Assembly: GCF_014649815.1 (NCBI RefSeq)
Contig: NZ_BMTT01000015.1
Span: 1-64,000 of the forward strand
From: Streptomyces mutabilis
Lineage (GTDB): Bacteria > Actinomycetota > Actinomycetes > Streptomycetales > Streptomycetaceae
Reading direction: 5' to 3'
DNA length: 64,000 nt
Shown: piece by piece, positions 10,409-18,658 of the stretch
How positions within the stretch are numbered: the stretch's first letter is position 1
Layout of the letters: each line of letters starts with the position of its first letter
Translations under genes and position numbers: made by a program
Notes under the pieces: generated by a model
The model's database searches: none
The model's input: only the letters and a program-made list of their open reading frames with translations
Told to the model about the DNA's origin: nothing

Positions 10409-12493
10409 TCACAGGGGCAGTTCCGGGTGCAGCCGGTCGAGGGTCCACACCTGCCGGCGGCGGGCCGACAGCGCGGTCAGCGCGAGGGCCGCCGCGGTGA
10501 ACGCCGCGAGCACCACGCACGCGTGCCACACCGGTTCCAGGCCGCCGCCCGTGATGAGCCGCCTGAGGGCCTCGACGACGTGGCTCATCGGCAGGAAGGG
10601 GTGCAGCGCGTTGAAGAAGCCAGGACTGGTCTGCACGGGGTACGTGCCGCCCGCGGACGTCAGCTGGAGCATCAGCAGCGCGAGCACCAGGATGCGGCCC
10701 GCCGCCCCGAAGCGGGCGTTCAGCCACTGCACGATCGCCGCGAAGCACGCTGTCACCAGGAACAGGAAGCCCACCGTCCCGGCCGCCCGGACCATCTCCA
10801 GGCCGACCGCCCAGTGCAGCACCGACATCAGGGCCGCCGTCTGCAGCACCCCGAGCGCCACCACCGGCAGCCAGCCCGCGAACGCGATCCGCCATGCCGA
10901 CGCCCCCGCGGCGAGCGCCCGCCGGTTCATCGGCGGGATCAGCATGTACGCCACCATGGCACCGACCCACAGGGACAGCGGGATGAAGTACGGGGCGAAA
11001 CCGGTGCCGTAGTTGGGCGCCTGGTGCAGGGACTCGGAGGCGAGCCGGACCGGGTCGGCCATCACCCCGGTGCGCTCGTCCCGCTCCCGTTCGTCGTAAT
11101 CGGGGATCTTGCCGGCCCCGTCGTGCAGACCGCCGGCGAGCTCCTCGGAGCCGTCGGCCAGCTTGAACATGCCGCCGTCCAGGTCGTCGGCACCGGTGCG
11201 GAGCTTGCCGACGCCCTCGTCCAGGTCCTTCGCGCCGGTCTTGGCCGTGCCGATGCCCTTGCGGAGCTTCTCGGCGCCGTCGGCGACCTTCCCGGCGCCC
11301 GTGTTGAGGTCGTTGACCTTCTTGACCGCCTCGTCGAGGTCCTCGGAGAGGTTCGGGGCGCGGTCGGCGAGGGCCTGGGCCTGCTTCTCGAGGGCCGCCA
11401 GGTTCTTGTCGAGCTTCTTCAGTTCCTCCGCGCGGTCGGTGACCAGGACGCTGACGTCGTCGGCGACCGTCGCCACGGCGGCCGCCGCGTCCCTGGCCTT
11501 CTCCAGGTCGGGGCAGGCGACGTCGGGCAGCGCCGGGTCCTCGCACCGCGTCCGGTACACCCCGGCCAGTGCGTCGGACTCCGCGCGGGCGTCCTTCGCG
11601 GCGGCAGGGGCCTTCTTCACCAGGGCGTCCAAGTCCTTGCGGAGCGCGCCGGAGGAGTCGGCGACGAACTGGGCCGTCTCGCCGATGGTCTTCTCGTTGT
11701 CCTCCAGGAAGGGGCCCACCCGGCCCGCCGCGGCGTTGACCTCGTCGGCGAGCTTCTCGGTGCCGTCCGCGACCTGCTTGGAACCCTTCTCCAGGTCGCC
11801 CGCCTTGGTGTCGAGCTTCTTCAGCCCGTTGGACAGGTCGCCGCTGCCGTCCTCGGCGTCCTTGAGCCCGTCGGCGAGGTCCTTGGAGCCCTCCTTCGCC
11901 TTGCCGATGCCGCCCTTGAGTTCGTCCGCGCCCTTCGCCGCCTTCACGGTCTCGCCGTGGATGTCGGAGAAGGAGATGAAGATCCGGTCGAGGAACGACC
12001 GCGACGCCTCGCTGGAAGCCGCCTCGCGCACCTCGGCGAAGACCGTCCGCGAGATCTGACCGACGATGTAGTTGTTGGCGTCGTTCGTACGGACCTGGAG
12101 GGCGCCGGTCTCGGGTGACTCGCCCGCGCTGGAGGCGATGCGGCGGCTGAAGTCCGCGGGCACGGTGAGTGACAGGTAGTAGGTGCCGTCCTCGACGCCG
12201 CGGCGGGCCTCGGCGGCGCTCACCTCGTGCCAGTCGAAGACATCGCTCTCACGCAGCCCCTCGGTGATGTCGTCGCCCGCCGTGAGCCTCTCGCCGTCCG
12301 CGGTGGCTCCCCGGTCGTCGTTCACCAGCGCCACGGGGACGCGGTCGAGGCGCCCGTACGGGTCCCAGAACGACCACAGGTACAGGGCGCCGTAGAGGAG
12401 CGGCAGCAGCAGCAGCGCGACCAGCGCGGCCCGCGGCAGCCGTCCGCGCCCGAAGCGCCGGAGCTCAAGCGCGGCCAGCTTCGGCGAGCGCAT
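10409..12493 (-). CDS. YhgE/Pip-domain ABC-2-type membrane protein
   Basis: A 694-residue membrane protein. It has one N-terminal transmembrane helix (LPRAALVALLLLPLLYGALY), a large extracytoplasmic region and about five to six C-terminal helices from about residue 500. The central region has repeated motifs such as LADGLKDAEDGSGDLSNGL and LRKGIGTAKTGAKDLDEGV, the glycine-punctuated helical repeats typical of YhgE/Pip proteins. The ATG at 12493 has GGAGG at 6-bp spacing and overlaps the ATPase gene by 29 bp, implying coupling. It is likely the membrane half of an exporter or envelope-stress system with the adjacent ATPase; the substrate is unknown. Confidence 0.88.
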   Translation of the reverse strand: MRSPKLAALELRRFGRGRLPRAALVALLLLPLLYGALYLWSFWDPYGRLDRVPVALVNDDRGATADGERLTAGDDITEGLRESDVFDWHEVSAAEARRGVEDGTYYLSLTVPADFSRRIASSAGESPETGALQVRTNDANNYIVGQISRTVFAEVREAASSEASRSFLDRIFISFSDIHGETVKAAKGADELKGGIGKAKEGSKDLADGLKDAEDGSGDLSNGLKKLDTKAGDLEKGSKQVADGTEKLADEVNAAAGRVGPFLEDNEKTIGETAQFVADSSGALRKDLDALVKKAPAAAKDARAESDALAGVYRTRCEDPALPDVACPDLEKARDAAAAVATVADDVSVLVTDRAEELKKLDKNLAALEKQAQALADRAPNLSEDLDEAVKKVNDLNTGAGKVADGAEKLRKGIGTAKTGAKDLDEGVGKLRTGADDLDGGMFKLADGSEELAGGLHDGAGKIPDYDERERDERTGVMADPVRLASESLHQAPNYGTGFAPYFIPLSLWVGAMVAYMLIPPMNRRALAAGASAWRIAFAGWLPVVALGVLQTAALMSVLHWAVGLEMVRAAGTVGFLFLVTACFAAIVQWLNARFGAAGRILVLALLMLQLTSAGGTYPVQTSPGFFNALHPFLPMSHVVEALRRLITGGGLEPVWHACVVLAAFTAAALALTALSARRRQVWTLDRLHPELPL

Positions 12494-13343
12494 CGGCGGC
12501 CTCCTTCGTGGCGTCGTCGGTGTCGTCGTCCGTCGTGGTGCCGTCATCAGCGGCGGTGCCGTCGTCCGTCCCGGTGTCCGGCCCGCGGACCGCGGGGACC
12601 TCGCCGGTCCCTGCGCCTGCTCCGGTCCCGTCCGGCTCGTCCGTCGCGCCCGGCCCCGTGGAGACGGTCACCGCGTCCTCGGGCGCCTCGCTGCACACCG
12701 CCACGACCGTCGTGCCGGACGCGGCGATCGAAGCCAGCAGGGACCAGATAGCGGCCCGCTCGGCGGCCGACAGCTTGAGATCGGTGTCGTCGACACCGAG
12801 CAACCGCGGGCGGCCGATCAACGCCAGGGCGATCGACAGCCGCAGTGCCTCCGTGCGCCCCAGGTCCCGTACGGCGGTAAGGGGCCCCTTGGGCAGCGTC
12901 TCCAGGTCGAGGTCGGCCGCAGCCAGTGCCGCGTCGGTCCGGAGCCGTGCCCTCGCCGCCCGCTCCGCGCGGGGGAGCAGCAGGCCGCGCACCGAGCCGC
13001 CGAAGCGGCGCTGCAGCAGTGCCCGCTCGCGCAGGTGCTCGGCGACGGTCAGGGCCGGCTCGAGATCGGTGACACCCGGCACGTGCGCGAGGGCGCTGAT
13101 CCGGCGCAGGGCGGACATCTGCCGGGGCAGCCGCAGGCCGCCCACGGTCGCCGTGCCGTCGGTCGGCCGCATCCGCCCGGTGAGCGCGAGCAGCAGGCTT
13201 GTGCGGCCTGACCCGGACGGCCCCTCGATCCCGATCAGCGCGCCTGGCTCCGCGTCGACGCGGACGTCGCGGAACGCCCAGCCGCGCGGCCCCCTCAACC
13301 CGAAGTCGCGGGCCGTCACCACGAGCCCGTGCGGACCGTCCAC
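12465..13343 (-). CDS. ABC-type ATPase with degenerate nucleotide-binding motifs
   Basis: A 292-residue protein with an ABC ATPase fold. The Walker A position reads GPSGSGRTS (41-49) with Arg47 instead of the catalytic lysine. The signature region is LGRTE (about 161-165) instead of LSGGQ, and the Walker B region RLLGVDDTD has Asp186 in place of the catalytic glutamate. Residues after about 235 form an Asp/Thr/Gly-rich, probably disordered tail. It is the first gene of the operon with a YhgE/Pip membrane protein and TetR. It could bind ATP without hydrolysing it, or be structural. The frame is intact and codon use is normal, so it is not a pseudogene. Confidence 0.82.
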   Translation of the reverse strand: MDGPHGLVVTARDFGLRGPRGWAFRDVRVDAEPGALIGIEGPSGSGRTSLLLALTGRMRPTDGTATVGGLRLPRQMSALRRISALAHVPGVTDLEPALTVAEHLRERALLQRRFGGSVRGLLLPRAERAARARLRTDAALAAADLDLETLPKGPLTAVRDLGRTEALRLSIALALIGRPRLLGVDDTDLKLSAAERAAIWSLLASIAASGTTVVAVCSEAPEDAVTVSTGPGATDEPDGTGAGAGTGEVPAVRGPDTGTDDGTAADDGTTTDDDTDDATKEAADALAEAGRA

Positions 13344-13372
13344 CCCGCCTCACCCCTCGCCATCGTTTTTGA

Positions 13373-13386
13373 ACTGACTAGTCAGT
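13373..13386. promoter_or_regulatory. Perfect 14-bp palindrome, candidate TetR operator
   Basis: ACTGACTAGTCAGT is perfectly self-complementary. It lies 30 bp upstream of the ABC ATPase start, between the divergent ATPase and HEPN genes. The TGAC...GTCA layout is typical of TetR-family operators, and the operon it precedes encodes a TetR protein. Confidence 0.6.
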
Positions 13387-13519
13387 GCAAAACTAACCCG
13401 AACCTACGATCGAGGCAAAAGGGCAGGTCAGAACGGATTGTCAGTGCCATACCTCACGATGGGCACATACGGCACCTCGTGACAGAGCGTGTCGTCACGG
13501 AGACGACAGGAGGATCGTC

Positions 13520-14191
13520 ATGGCCCACTCGTCCGCAGCCGCCGCCCGGCGGCGCCGCGCAGCCGGCCCTGCACCCTCACTGAACGGCCCGGCGAGCGAC
13601 GTGCACCCCGTGCTCCGCCGGGCGACCGCCCCGCCCGCCGCCCTCGACCTGCTCGCCCAGGCACGGGCCGGCCTGGAGGAGGCCACCGTCCTCGAGACGC
13701 CGAACGAGCGTTACGCGACCGCCCATCTGGCCGCCCTGCGCACGGCCGCCGCCGTGCTCGCCGCCCGGGGCCGGCCCGAGACCACCCCGCGGGCCCGGGC
13801 CCGCATCCGCAGCGCCTGGGAAGTCCTGCCCGAGATCGCGCCCGAGCTCGCCGACTGGAGCGCGCTGTTCGCCTCGGGCGCCGCACGCCGGGCGCGGGCC
13901 GAGGCGGGCATCCGGGGGGCGGCGGGCAGCCGGGACGCCGACGACCTGATACGCGACGCGGCGATGTTCTTGCGCCTGGTGGAGCGGATGCTGGCCCTCC
14001 AGCCGGTACTGCCCCAGCCCCGCCCCGACACGGACGGCCCCGCTCCGGGCGCCCCCGGCCCGGAAACTACGGGTCCCGGCAGTCCCGGCGGTCCCGGCAC
14101 GGGCCGGGCGGGGGACGGCCGACCGGACCGCCCGGGGGACGGACCCGCGGGGGACGGGCCGGTGGGAAGGCGGCTCCCCGACGCCGGCTGA
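13520..14191 (+). CDS. SAV_6107-type HEPN domain protein
   Basis: A 223-residue protein whose residues about 35-165 form an all-helical HEPN-like domain, resembling the SAV_6107 family of Streptomyces. An Rx4H motif (R64-YATA-H69) is visible, the arrangement of the active site in HEPN ribonucleases. The C-terminal 45 residues are Pro/Gly-rich. The ATG start has AGGAGG at good spacing. No nucleotidyltransferase (MNT) partner lies next to it; the downstream gene is a methyltransferase. RNase activity is inference from the motif only. Confidence 0.75.
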   Translation: MAHSSAAAARRRRAAGPAPSLNGPASDVHPVLRRATAPPAALDLLAQARAGLEEATVLETPNERYATAHLAALRTAAAVLAARGRPETTPRARARIRSAWEVLPEIAPELADWSALFASGAARRARAEAGIRGAAGSRDADDLIRDAAMFLRLVERMLALQPVLPQPRPDTDGPAPGAPGPETTGPGSPGGPGTGRAGDGRPDRPGDGPAGDGPVGRRLPDAG

Positions 14192-14264
14192 GCGAGGTCT
14201 GCCGCTCCTGGCCCGCCCGCTCCGCGCTCACCGACGGCGGTGCGGCGCCTCGCCGCCCGGGACC

Positions 14265-14298
14265 CCTCCGGCCCCGCGGGTGACCGCGGGGCCGGAGG
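14265..14298 (+). terminator. 15-bp perfect-stem hairpin
   Basis: CCTCCGGCCCCGCGG (14265-14279) and its complement (14284-14298) enclose a 4-nt loop, about 70 bp after the HEPN gene stop. There is no T-run. It probably ends that transcript before the methyltransferase gene. Confidence 0.7.
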
Positions 14299-14441
14299 CG
14301 GTACGGGTGACCGGCCGCCCCACCGGAGGCAATAGGGTGGGAGACGCCTGAAGCCTGCCCCGTTCCCGCTCCCGGGCCGGGGCGGCAGCCCGTTCGCTCC
14401 GCCCCTGCCCGAGGCGGTGCCGCGCCGAGGAGTCAACTGCC

Positions 14442-15269
14442 GTGTCGGACCCGATGCGCCCGCCCGTCTCCCCCCACCGCCCTCACACGGCGTCGCCGCG
14501 CTCCGAGCCCTCCCGTTCCCGCGCCGCCCTGAGGACCGCGGTGGTCTGGGACGTCCTTCAGGAGGCCCTCGACCGCAGGGTCAAGGCCACGGGCCGCCAG
14601 TCGCTGGACGTCCTGGACACCGGCGGCGGCAGCGGCAACTTCGCGGTGCCCGCGGCCCGCCTCGGCCACCGCGTCACCGTCGTCGACCCGAGCCCCGACG
14701 CCCTGTTCGCGCTGGGACGCCGTGCCGCCGAGGCCGATGTCGCCGACCGCGTGCACGGCGTCCAGGGCGACGCCCGCGGCCTCTTCGACGTGGTCGAACG
14801 CGGCGGCTACGACGTCGTGCTCTGCCACGGCGTCCTGGAGTACGTGGACGACCCCGCCGAGGGCGTCCGCAACGTGGTCGCGGCCCTGCGTTCCGAGGGC
14901 GTCCTCAGCCTGCTCGCCGCGGGCCTCGGCGGTGCCGTGCTCGCCCGTGCCCTCGCGGGGCACTTCACGGAGGCCCGGCAGGCCCTCGGTGACCCGGACG
15001 GCCGCTGGGGCTCGGGTGATCCCGTGCCGCGCCGGTTCACCGCCGAACAGCTCACCGGCCTGGTCGAGGCCGCGGGGCTCCGGGTGGGCGCCGTGCACGG
15101 CGTCCGGGTCTTCGCCGACCTGGTGCCCGGGGTGCTGGTGGACACCGAGCCCGGCGCCATGGACGCGCTGCTGAAGCTGGAGGCCGCAGCGGCCGAACTC
15201 GCCGCGTTCCACTCCGTGGCCACACAGCTCCACGTGCTCGGTGAGACGCGAGGGGCCCCAGAGGAGTGA
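14442..15269 (+). CDS. SAM-dependent methyltransferase
   Basis: A 275-residue class I methyltransferase. Motif I is LDVLDTGGGSGNFA (55-68), followed by VTVVDPSPDALFAL with the acidic residue that contacts SAM ribose, and YDVVLCHGVLEYVDDP as the post-II region. The N-terminal 25 residues are Pro/Ser-rich and disordered. The GTG start has GAGGAG upstream. The substrate is unknown; the ordered core resembles small-molecule and tRNA-type (CmoA/UbiE-like) methyltransferases. It stands between terminator-like hairpins and a DUF3040 gene. Confidence 0.85.
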   Translation: MSDPMRPPVSPHRPHTASPRSEPSRSRAALRTAVVWDVLQEALDRRVKATGRQSLDVLDTGGGSGNFAVPAARLGHRVTVVDPSPDALFALGRRAAEADVADRVHGVQGDARGLFDVVERGGYDVVLCHGVLEYVDDPAEGVRNVVAALRSEGVLSLLAAGLGGAVLARALAGHFTEARQALGDPDGRWGSGDPVPRRFTAEQLTGLVEAAGLRVGAVHGVRVFADLVPGVLVDTEPGAMDALLKLEAAAAELAAFHSVATQLHVLGETRGAPEE

Positions 15270-15353
15270 GTCGCCCGGTGCGGTACGGCGCTGATCAGGG
15301 GCGCGACTGCAGATGGAGTACGCCACAGCCCCCCGAACGGGGGCCAGTCGCCG

Positions 15354-15359
15354 TATGAT
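15354..15359 (+). promoter_or_regulatory. -10-like element upstream of the DUF3040 gene
   Basis: TATGAT is close to the consensus -10 hexamer and lies in the 277-bp gap before the DUF3040 gene, but no good -35 is seen. A second weaker candidate, TATCCT, is nearer the gene. Only tentative. Confidence 0.25.
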
Positions 15360-15546
15360 CGAGGGAGACCGCCCGGCATGACGGGTCGGCCGCTGGGGAA
15401 TGGGAACTTCAGCGAGCCGGCACGGCCATGACGGAGTCCGGTTGGCCAATTGGCGTAGAGGGGCGGGTTTCACGGGGGCGATTCCCTGCCTATCCTGAAG
15501 GGACCCCCCCGGGTCGCCCCGGCGACTGCACGATGAGGAGGACTCC

Positions 15547-15948
15547 GTGCCGCTCTCGGAGCACGAGCAGCGCATGCTCGAGCAGATGGAGCGAGCGCTG
15601 TACGCCGAAGATCCCAAGTTCGCGACAGCGCTCGAGGGAAGCGGGCTGCGTACGTACACCCGGCGACGGGTCTACCAGGCGGTCGCGGGCTTCCTCGTAG
15701 GTATTGCGCTCCTCATGGCCGGTATGGTCGCCCAGCAGGTCTGGCTCAGTGTGGTGGGCTTCCTGGTCATGCTGGGTTGTGCGGTCCTGGCCGTGACCGG
15801 CTGGCGCAAAGCCCCGAAGCCGGGCGAGCAGCCCGCGGCAGCCGCCGGACCACAGGCACGCCGCCAGGGAAGACAGAAGCGCTCCATGATGAATCGCATC
15901 GACGAACGCTGGCAGCGGCGCCGGGATGAACAGCAGGGCGGTCAGTAG
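15547..15948 (+). CDS. DUF3040 membrane protein
   Basis: A 133-residue protein with the N-terminal signature PLSEHEQRMLEQMERALYAEDP of the actinobacterial DUF3040 family. Two transmembrane helices follow (about 43-63 and 66-86). The Arg/Lys/Gln-rich tail is probably cytoplasmic. The GTG start is preceded by GAGGAGG. Function is unknown; family members recur near cell-division genes, and this one lies upstream of the envelope operon and dcw cluster. Confidence 0.88.
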   Translation: MPLSEHEQRMLEQMERALYAEDPKFATALEGSGLRTYTRRRVYQAVAGFLVGIALLMAGMVAQQVWLSVVGFLVMLGCAVLAVTGWRKAPKPGEQPAAAAGPQARRQGRQKRSMMNRIDERWQRRRDEQQGGQ

Positions 15949-15976
15949 CCACGGGCAACCCGTTCACCAGGACGTC

Positions 15977-16018
15977 CGCGTGAGGGGTGACCACCGATCG
16001 GTGGTCACCCCTCACGCG
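15977..16018. terminator. 42-bp perfect palindrome, probable bidirectional terminator
   Basis: CGCGTGAGGGGTGACCACCG and its exact complement flank a central AT step, giving 21 perfect pairs without a spacer. It lies between the convergent DUF3040 and transglutaminase genes, 29 bp after the former, so it can terminate both. The length and perfection are unusual. Confidence 0.8.
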
Positions 16019-16170
16019 TACACGTGTGGGCCGGCGCTCGACCCTGCGCCATTGATGTGTGCTCGCCTCGGACCAGGGCGGCCGCCTCCGGCCAGAGGCA
16101 CTCGCCCCCGTACGGAGGGGATGGACCGGCACTTTCCTGCGGGCCACCGTTGTCTCCGCTCCCCGGGTCG

Positions 16171-16218
16171 CCGCCAGCCCGCCAGTCCGGCAGCCCGGCA
16201 GTCCGGCAGTCCGGTGAT
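16171..16218. repeat. Short CAGYCCGG tandem repeats
   Basis: About five to six imperfect copies of an 8-bp unit (CAGTCCGG or CAGCCCGG) lie between the 42-bp palindrome and the transglutaminase stop. This is a simple-sequence tract with no coding potential. Confidence 0.6.
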
Positions 16219-16267
16219 CCGGGCACTCGGCGGCCCGGGCCGGAGCCTTCGCTCCGGCCCGGGCGGC

Positions 16268-18658
16268 TCAGCTCTGCTGCCCCGGGGTTTTCCGCAACGT
16301 CGGCCGGGCCGCGACGACCCGCCGCTTCGCGGCCGCCCACCGGGCCGAGACCGCCCAGGCCACCCGTACGGTCGAACGCGGGGCGAACCGTGCGCGCAGC
16401 CGCGTGCCGCGCCCGACCCCGGCCCGCAGACCGGCGCTCGCCCGGTGGACGTCCTCCGTGAGGCCCGCGGTCGGACGCGGGCGGGGAGCGTAGAGGACCT
16501 GTTCCACGGCGTCCGCCACCCGGTGCACCGCCGCCGCGGCCCCGGCGTCGAGATGCCCGAGCCGGACGATCCGGGCCGCCGCCTTGCGCGGGGTCTGCGA
16601 TTCCTCCGGCAGGGTCCCGAGGTCCCACGCCGTGTCGGTCAGCTCCTGCCAGACCGCCAGGGTGTGCGGTCCCGCGTCCGCCTCGGTGCGGCCGTGCGCC
16701 CCCAGCCGCACCGACCTGGTACGCAGCCGCCAGAGCATGGGGACGAGCGGGACCAGCAGCACAGCCAGACCGCCGAGGGTCCAGGCGAGGACCGAGTACC
16801 ACTTCGTTCCGCTCCCGCCCGTCACCGGTGCGGCGGCGGCGGACTCGCTCGCGCAGCCCTCCACCTTCTTCAGCTCGGCCGTGCAGCTCTCGCTCGCCGA
16901 GGGGGCGGCCGACGGCTCCGACTGCGGGTTCCGGGACGGCAGGGCGGGGTCGGGCACCGAGCTGCCCGGCGTGTCCGTGAGGGTGTACGACGGCGTCGAG
17001 CCACGTGTCGGCGTCGGTTCGAAGCGGGTCCAGCCCACGCCCTCGAAGTACACCTCCGGCCAGGCGTGCGCGTCCCGCAGCCCCACCGACACCGAGCCGT
17101 CCGCCTGCTGGGAACCCGGGGCGAAGCCGACCGCCACCCTGGCCGGAATGTCCAGGGACCGGGCCATCGCCGCCATGGCGAAGGAGAAGTGGACGCAGAA
17201 GCCCTCCTTGTCCTTCAGGAAGCGGGCGATCGCCTGCGAGCCGCTGCCGGCCTTGACCTGGGTGTCGTACTCGAATCCGCCGTTGACCGCGAAGTACTCC
17301 TGGAGCCTGACCGCCTGTTCGTAGGGGTTCGCCGCGCCGGCGGTGACGTCGCGGGCGGTCTGGGTAACCACCTCGGGCAGCGAGTCCGGCAGTTCGGTGT
17401 ACTCCCGCTTCAGGGCCGCCGACGGCGGCGGTGCCGCGGCGAGCTGTTCCGCCGTCGGCTGCACTTCGAGGCTGCGCACCTCGTACGTGAGCCCGCGCGT
17501 GTTCTGGCCGTGATCGCCGACCAGGGTCATGCCGACGGGTTCGTAACGCCAGCTGCCCGGGACGCGGACGCCGCTCGGCGGATACGGCATCGGCAGCCAG
17601 TCCTGGGCGTACCAGTCGGCGGCCGAGATCGTCGTCCGGGTCTCCACCCGCTCGGTGTCCGGGCCGAGGCCGACCGGAGTGGGGAACGTGCCGTCCGGCA
17701 CGGCCGTGATGTGCCGCTTGGACGGCTTCCAGGTGGTGCCGTCGAAGTCGTCCAGGGACACGATGCGCAGGTACAGGTTCGATATGTCGCCCGAATCGGT
17801 CTCGAGGGAGAGGACCTGCCGGTTCTCGTTGACGTTGAGGCTGTCGCGCAGGGAGACGAGGGGGTTCACCGCGGAGATCGTGCCGCCGTCCCCGGCACCG
17901 GAGCCGACACCCGTGTCGGAGCTGTCCAGCAGCCCGCCGTTCATCGGGGGCAGAACGAGCGGCGCCACCAGCGCGACGCCCAACGCGAACGCGCCGATGC
18001 GCCGCCCGGTGCGGACCGGGGCGACGGCGCCGCCCTGCTCGCCGCCCGGGCCGCCTGGAGTGCCGCCGAAGACCCGGCCCCACTGGGAGAGCCGGTGGCG
18101 CCCCTCGGCGAGGAGCAGCATCAGATAGCCGGCCGCGGCGACCAGGAACCACAGCCAGTCGGTGCCGCCCTCGGACAGCCCCGCGGCCACCGAGTAGAGC
18201 GCGAGCAGCGGCAGCCCGGCCGGTGCGGCGCTGCGGAAGGTCACCGCCAGGGTGTCCACCAGCAGGCCGATCACGAGGACGCCGCCGACCAGCATCAGCC
18301 GGATGCCGTCGGACTCCAGCGGGGCCGGGATCGCGTACCGGGCGATGTCGTCGCCGCCCTGTCGCAGCAGGTCGGCGAAGCGCTGGAAGGCCTGCGGACC
18401 GGGTATCAGCCCGGCGAGTGCCTGCTGCCGGGCGAAGACCAGGGTAAGGAGCACCGACGTGACCAGGGCCTGCACGGCGATGGTCAGCGGCCGGGCCAGC
18501 GGCACCCGGCGGGCGGCCGCGCCCACCCCGGACTGGACCGCCAGCAGGAAAGCGGCCTGCAGGATCCAGGTGGCTGGGTCGACCAGGGGCAGCAACGCGC
18601 ACGCCGTCATCAACGTGGCCGCCCACGCGCACAGCGCCACCCGCGCCCGCCCGCTCAT
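16268..18658 (-). CDS. TgpA-like transglutaminase membrane protein (DUF3488)
   Basis: A 796-residue protein. The N-terminal third has about six transmembrane helices (DUF3488/TgpA region). A periplasmic-side transglutaminase-like domain follows, then another transmembrane helix near residue 625 (YSVLAWTLGGLAVLLVPLVP) and a C-terminal cytoplasmic domain. The catalytic cysteine is C488 in EGFCVHFSFAM and the histidine is H531 in DAHAWPEV, with the acidic partner in RFEPTP shortly after. The ATG overlaps the DUF58 stop by 4 bp. It is encoded with MoxR and DUF58 proteins, a conserved trio. The role is probably in the envelope; the substrate is unknown. Confidence 0.9.
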   Translation of the reverse strand: MSGRARVALCAWAATLMTACALLPLVDPATWILQAAFLLAVQSGVGAAARRVPLARPLTIAVQALVTSVLLTLVFARQQALAGLIPGPQAFQRFADLLRQGGDDIARYAIPAPLESDGIRLMLVGGVLVIGLLVDTLAVTFRSAAPAGLPLLALYSVAAGLSEGGTDWLWFLVAAAGYLMLLLAEGRHRLSQWGRVFGGTPGGPGGEQGGAVAPVRTGRRIGAFALGVALVAPLVLPPMNGGLLDSSDTGVGSGAGDGGTISAVNPLVSLRDSLNVNENRQVLSLETDSGDISNLYLRIVSLDDFDGTTWKPSKRHITAVPDGTFPTPVGLGPDTERVETRTTISAADWYAQDWLPMPYPPSGVRVPGSWRYEPVGMTLVGDHGQNTRGLTYEVRSLEVQPTAEQLAAAPPPSAALKREYTELPDSLPEVVTQTARDVTAGAANPYEQAVRLQEYFAVNGGFEYDTQVKAGSGSQAIARFLKDKEGFCVHFSFAMAAMARSLDIPARVAVGFAPGSQQADGSVSVGLRDAHAWPEVYFEGVGWTRFEPTPTRGSTPSYTLTDTPGSSVPDPALPSRNPQSEPSAAPSASESCTAELKKVEGCASESAAAAPVTGGSGTKWYSVLAWTLGGLAVLLVPLVPMLWRLRTRSVRLGAHGRTEADAGPHTLAVWQELTDTAWDLGTLPEESQTPRKAAARIVRLGHLDAGAAAAVHRVADAVEQVLYAPRPRPTAGLTEDVHRASAGLRAGVGRGTRLRARFAPRSTVRVAWAVSARWAAAKRRVVAARPTLRKTPGQQS

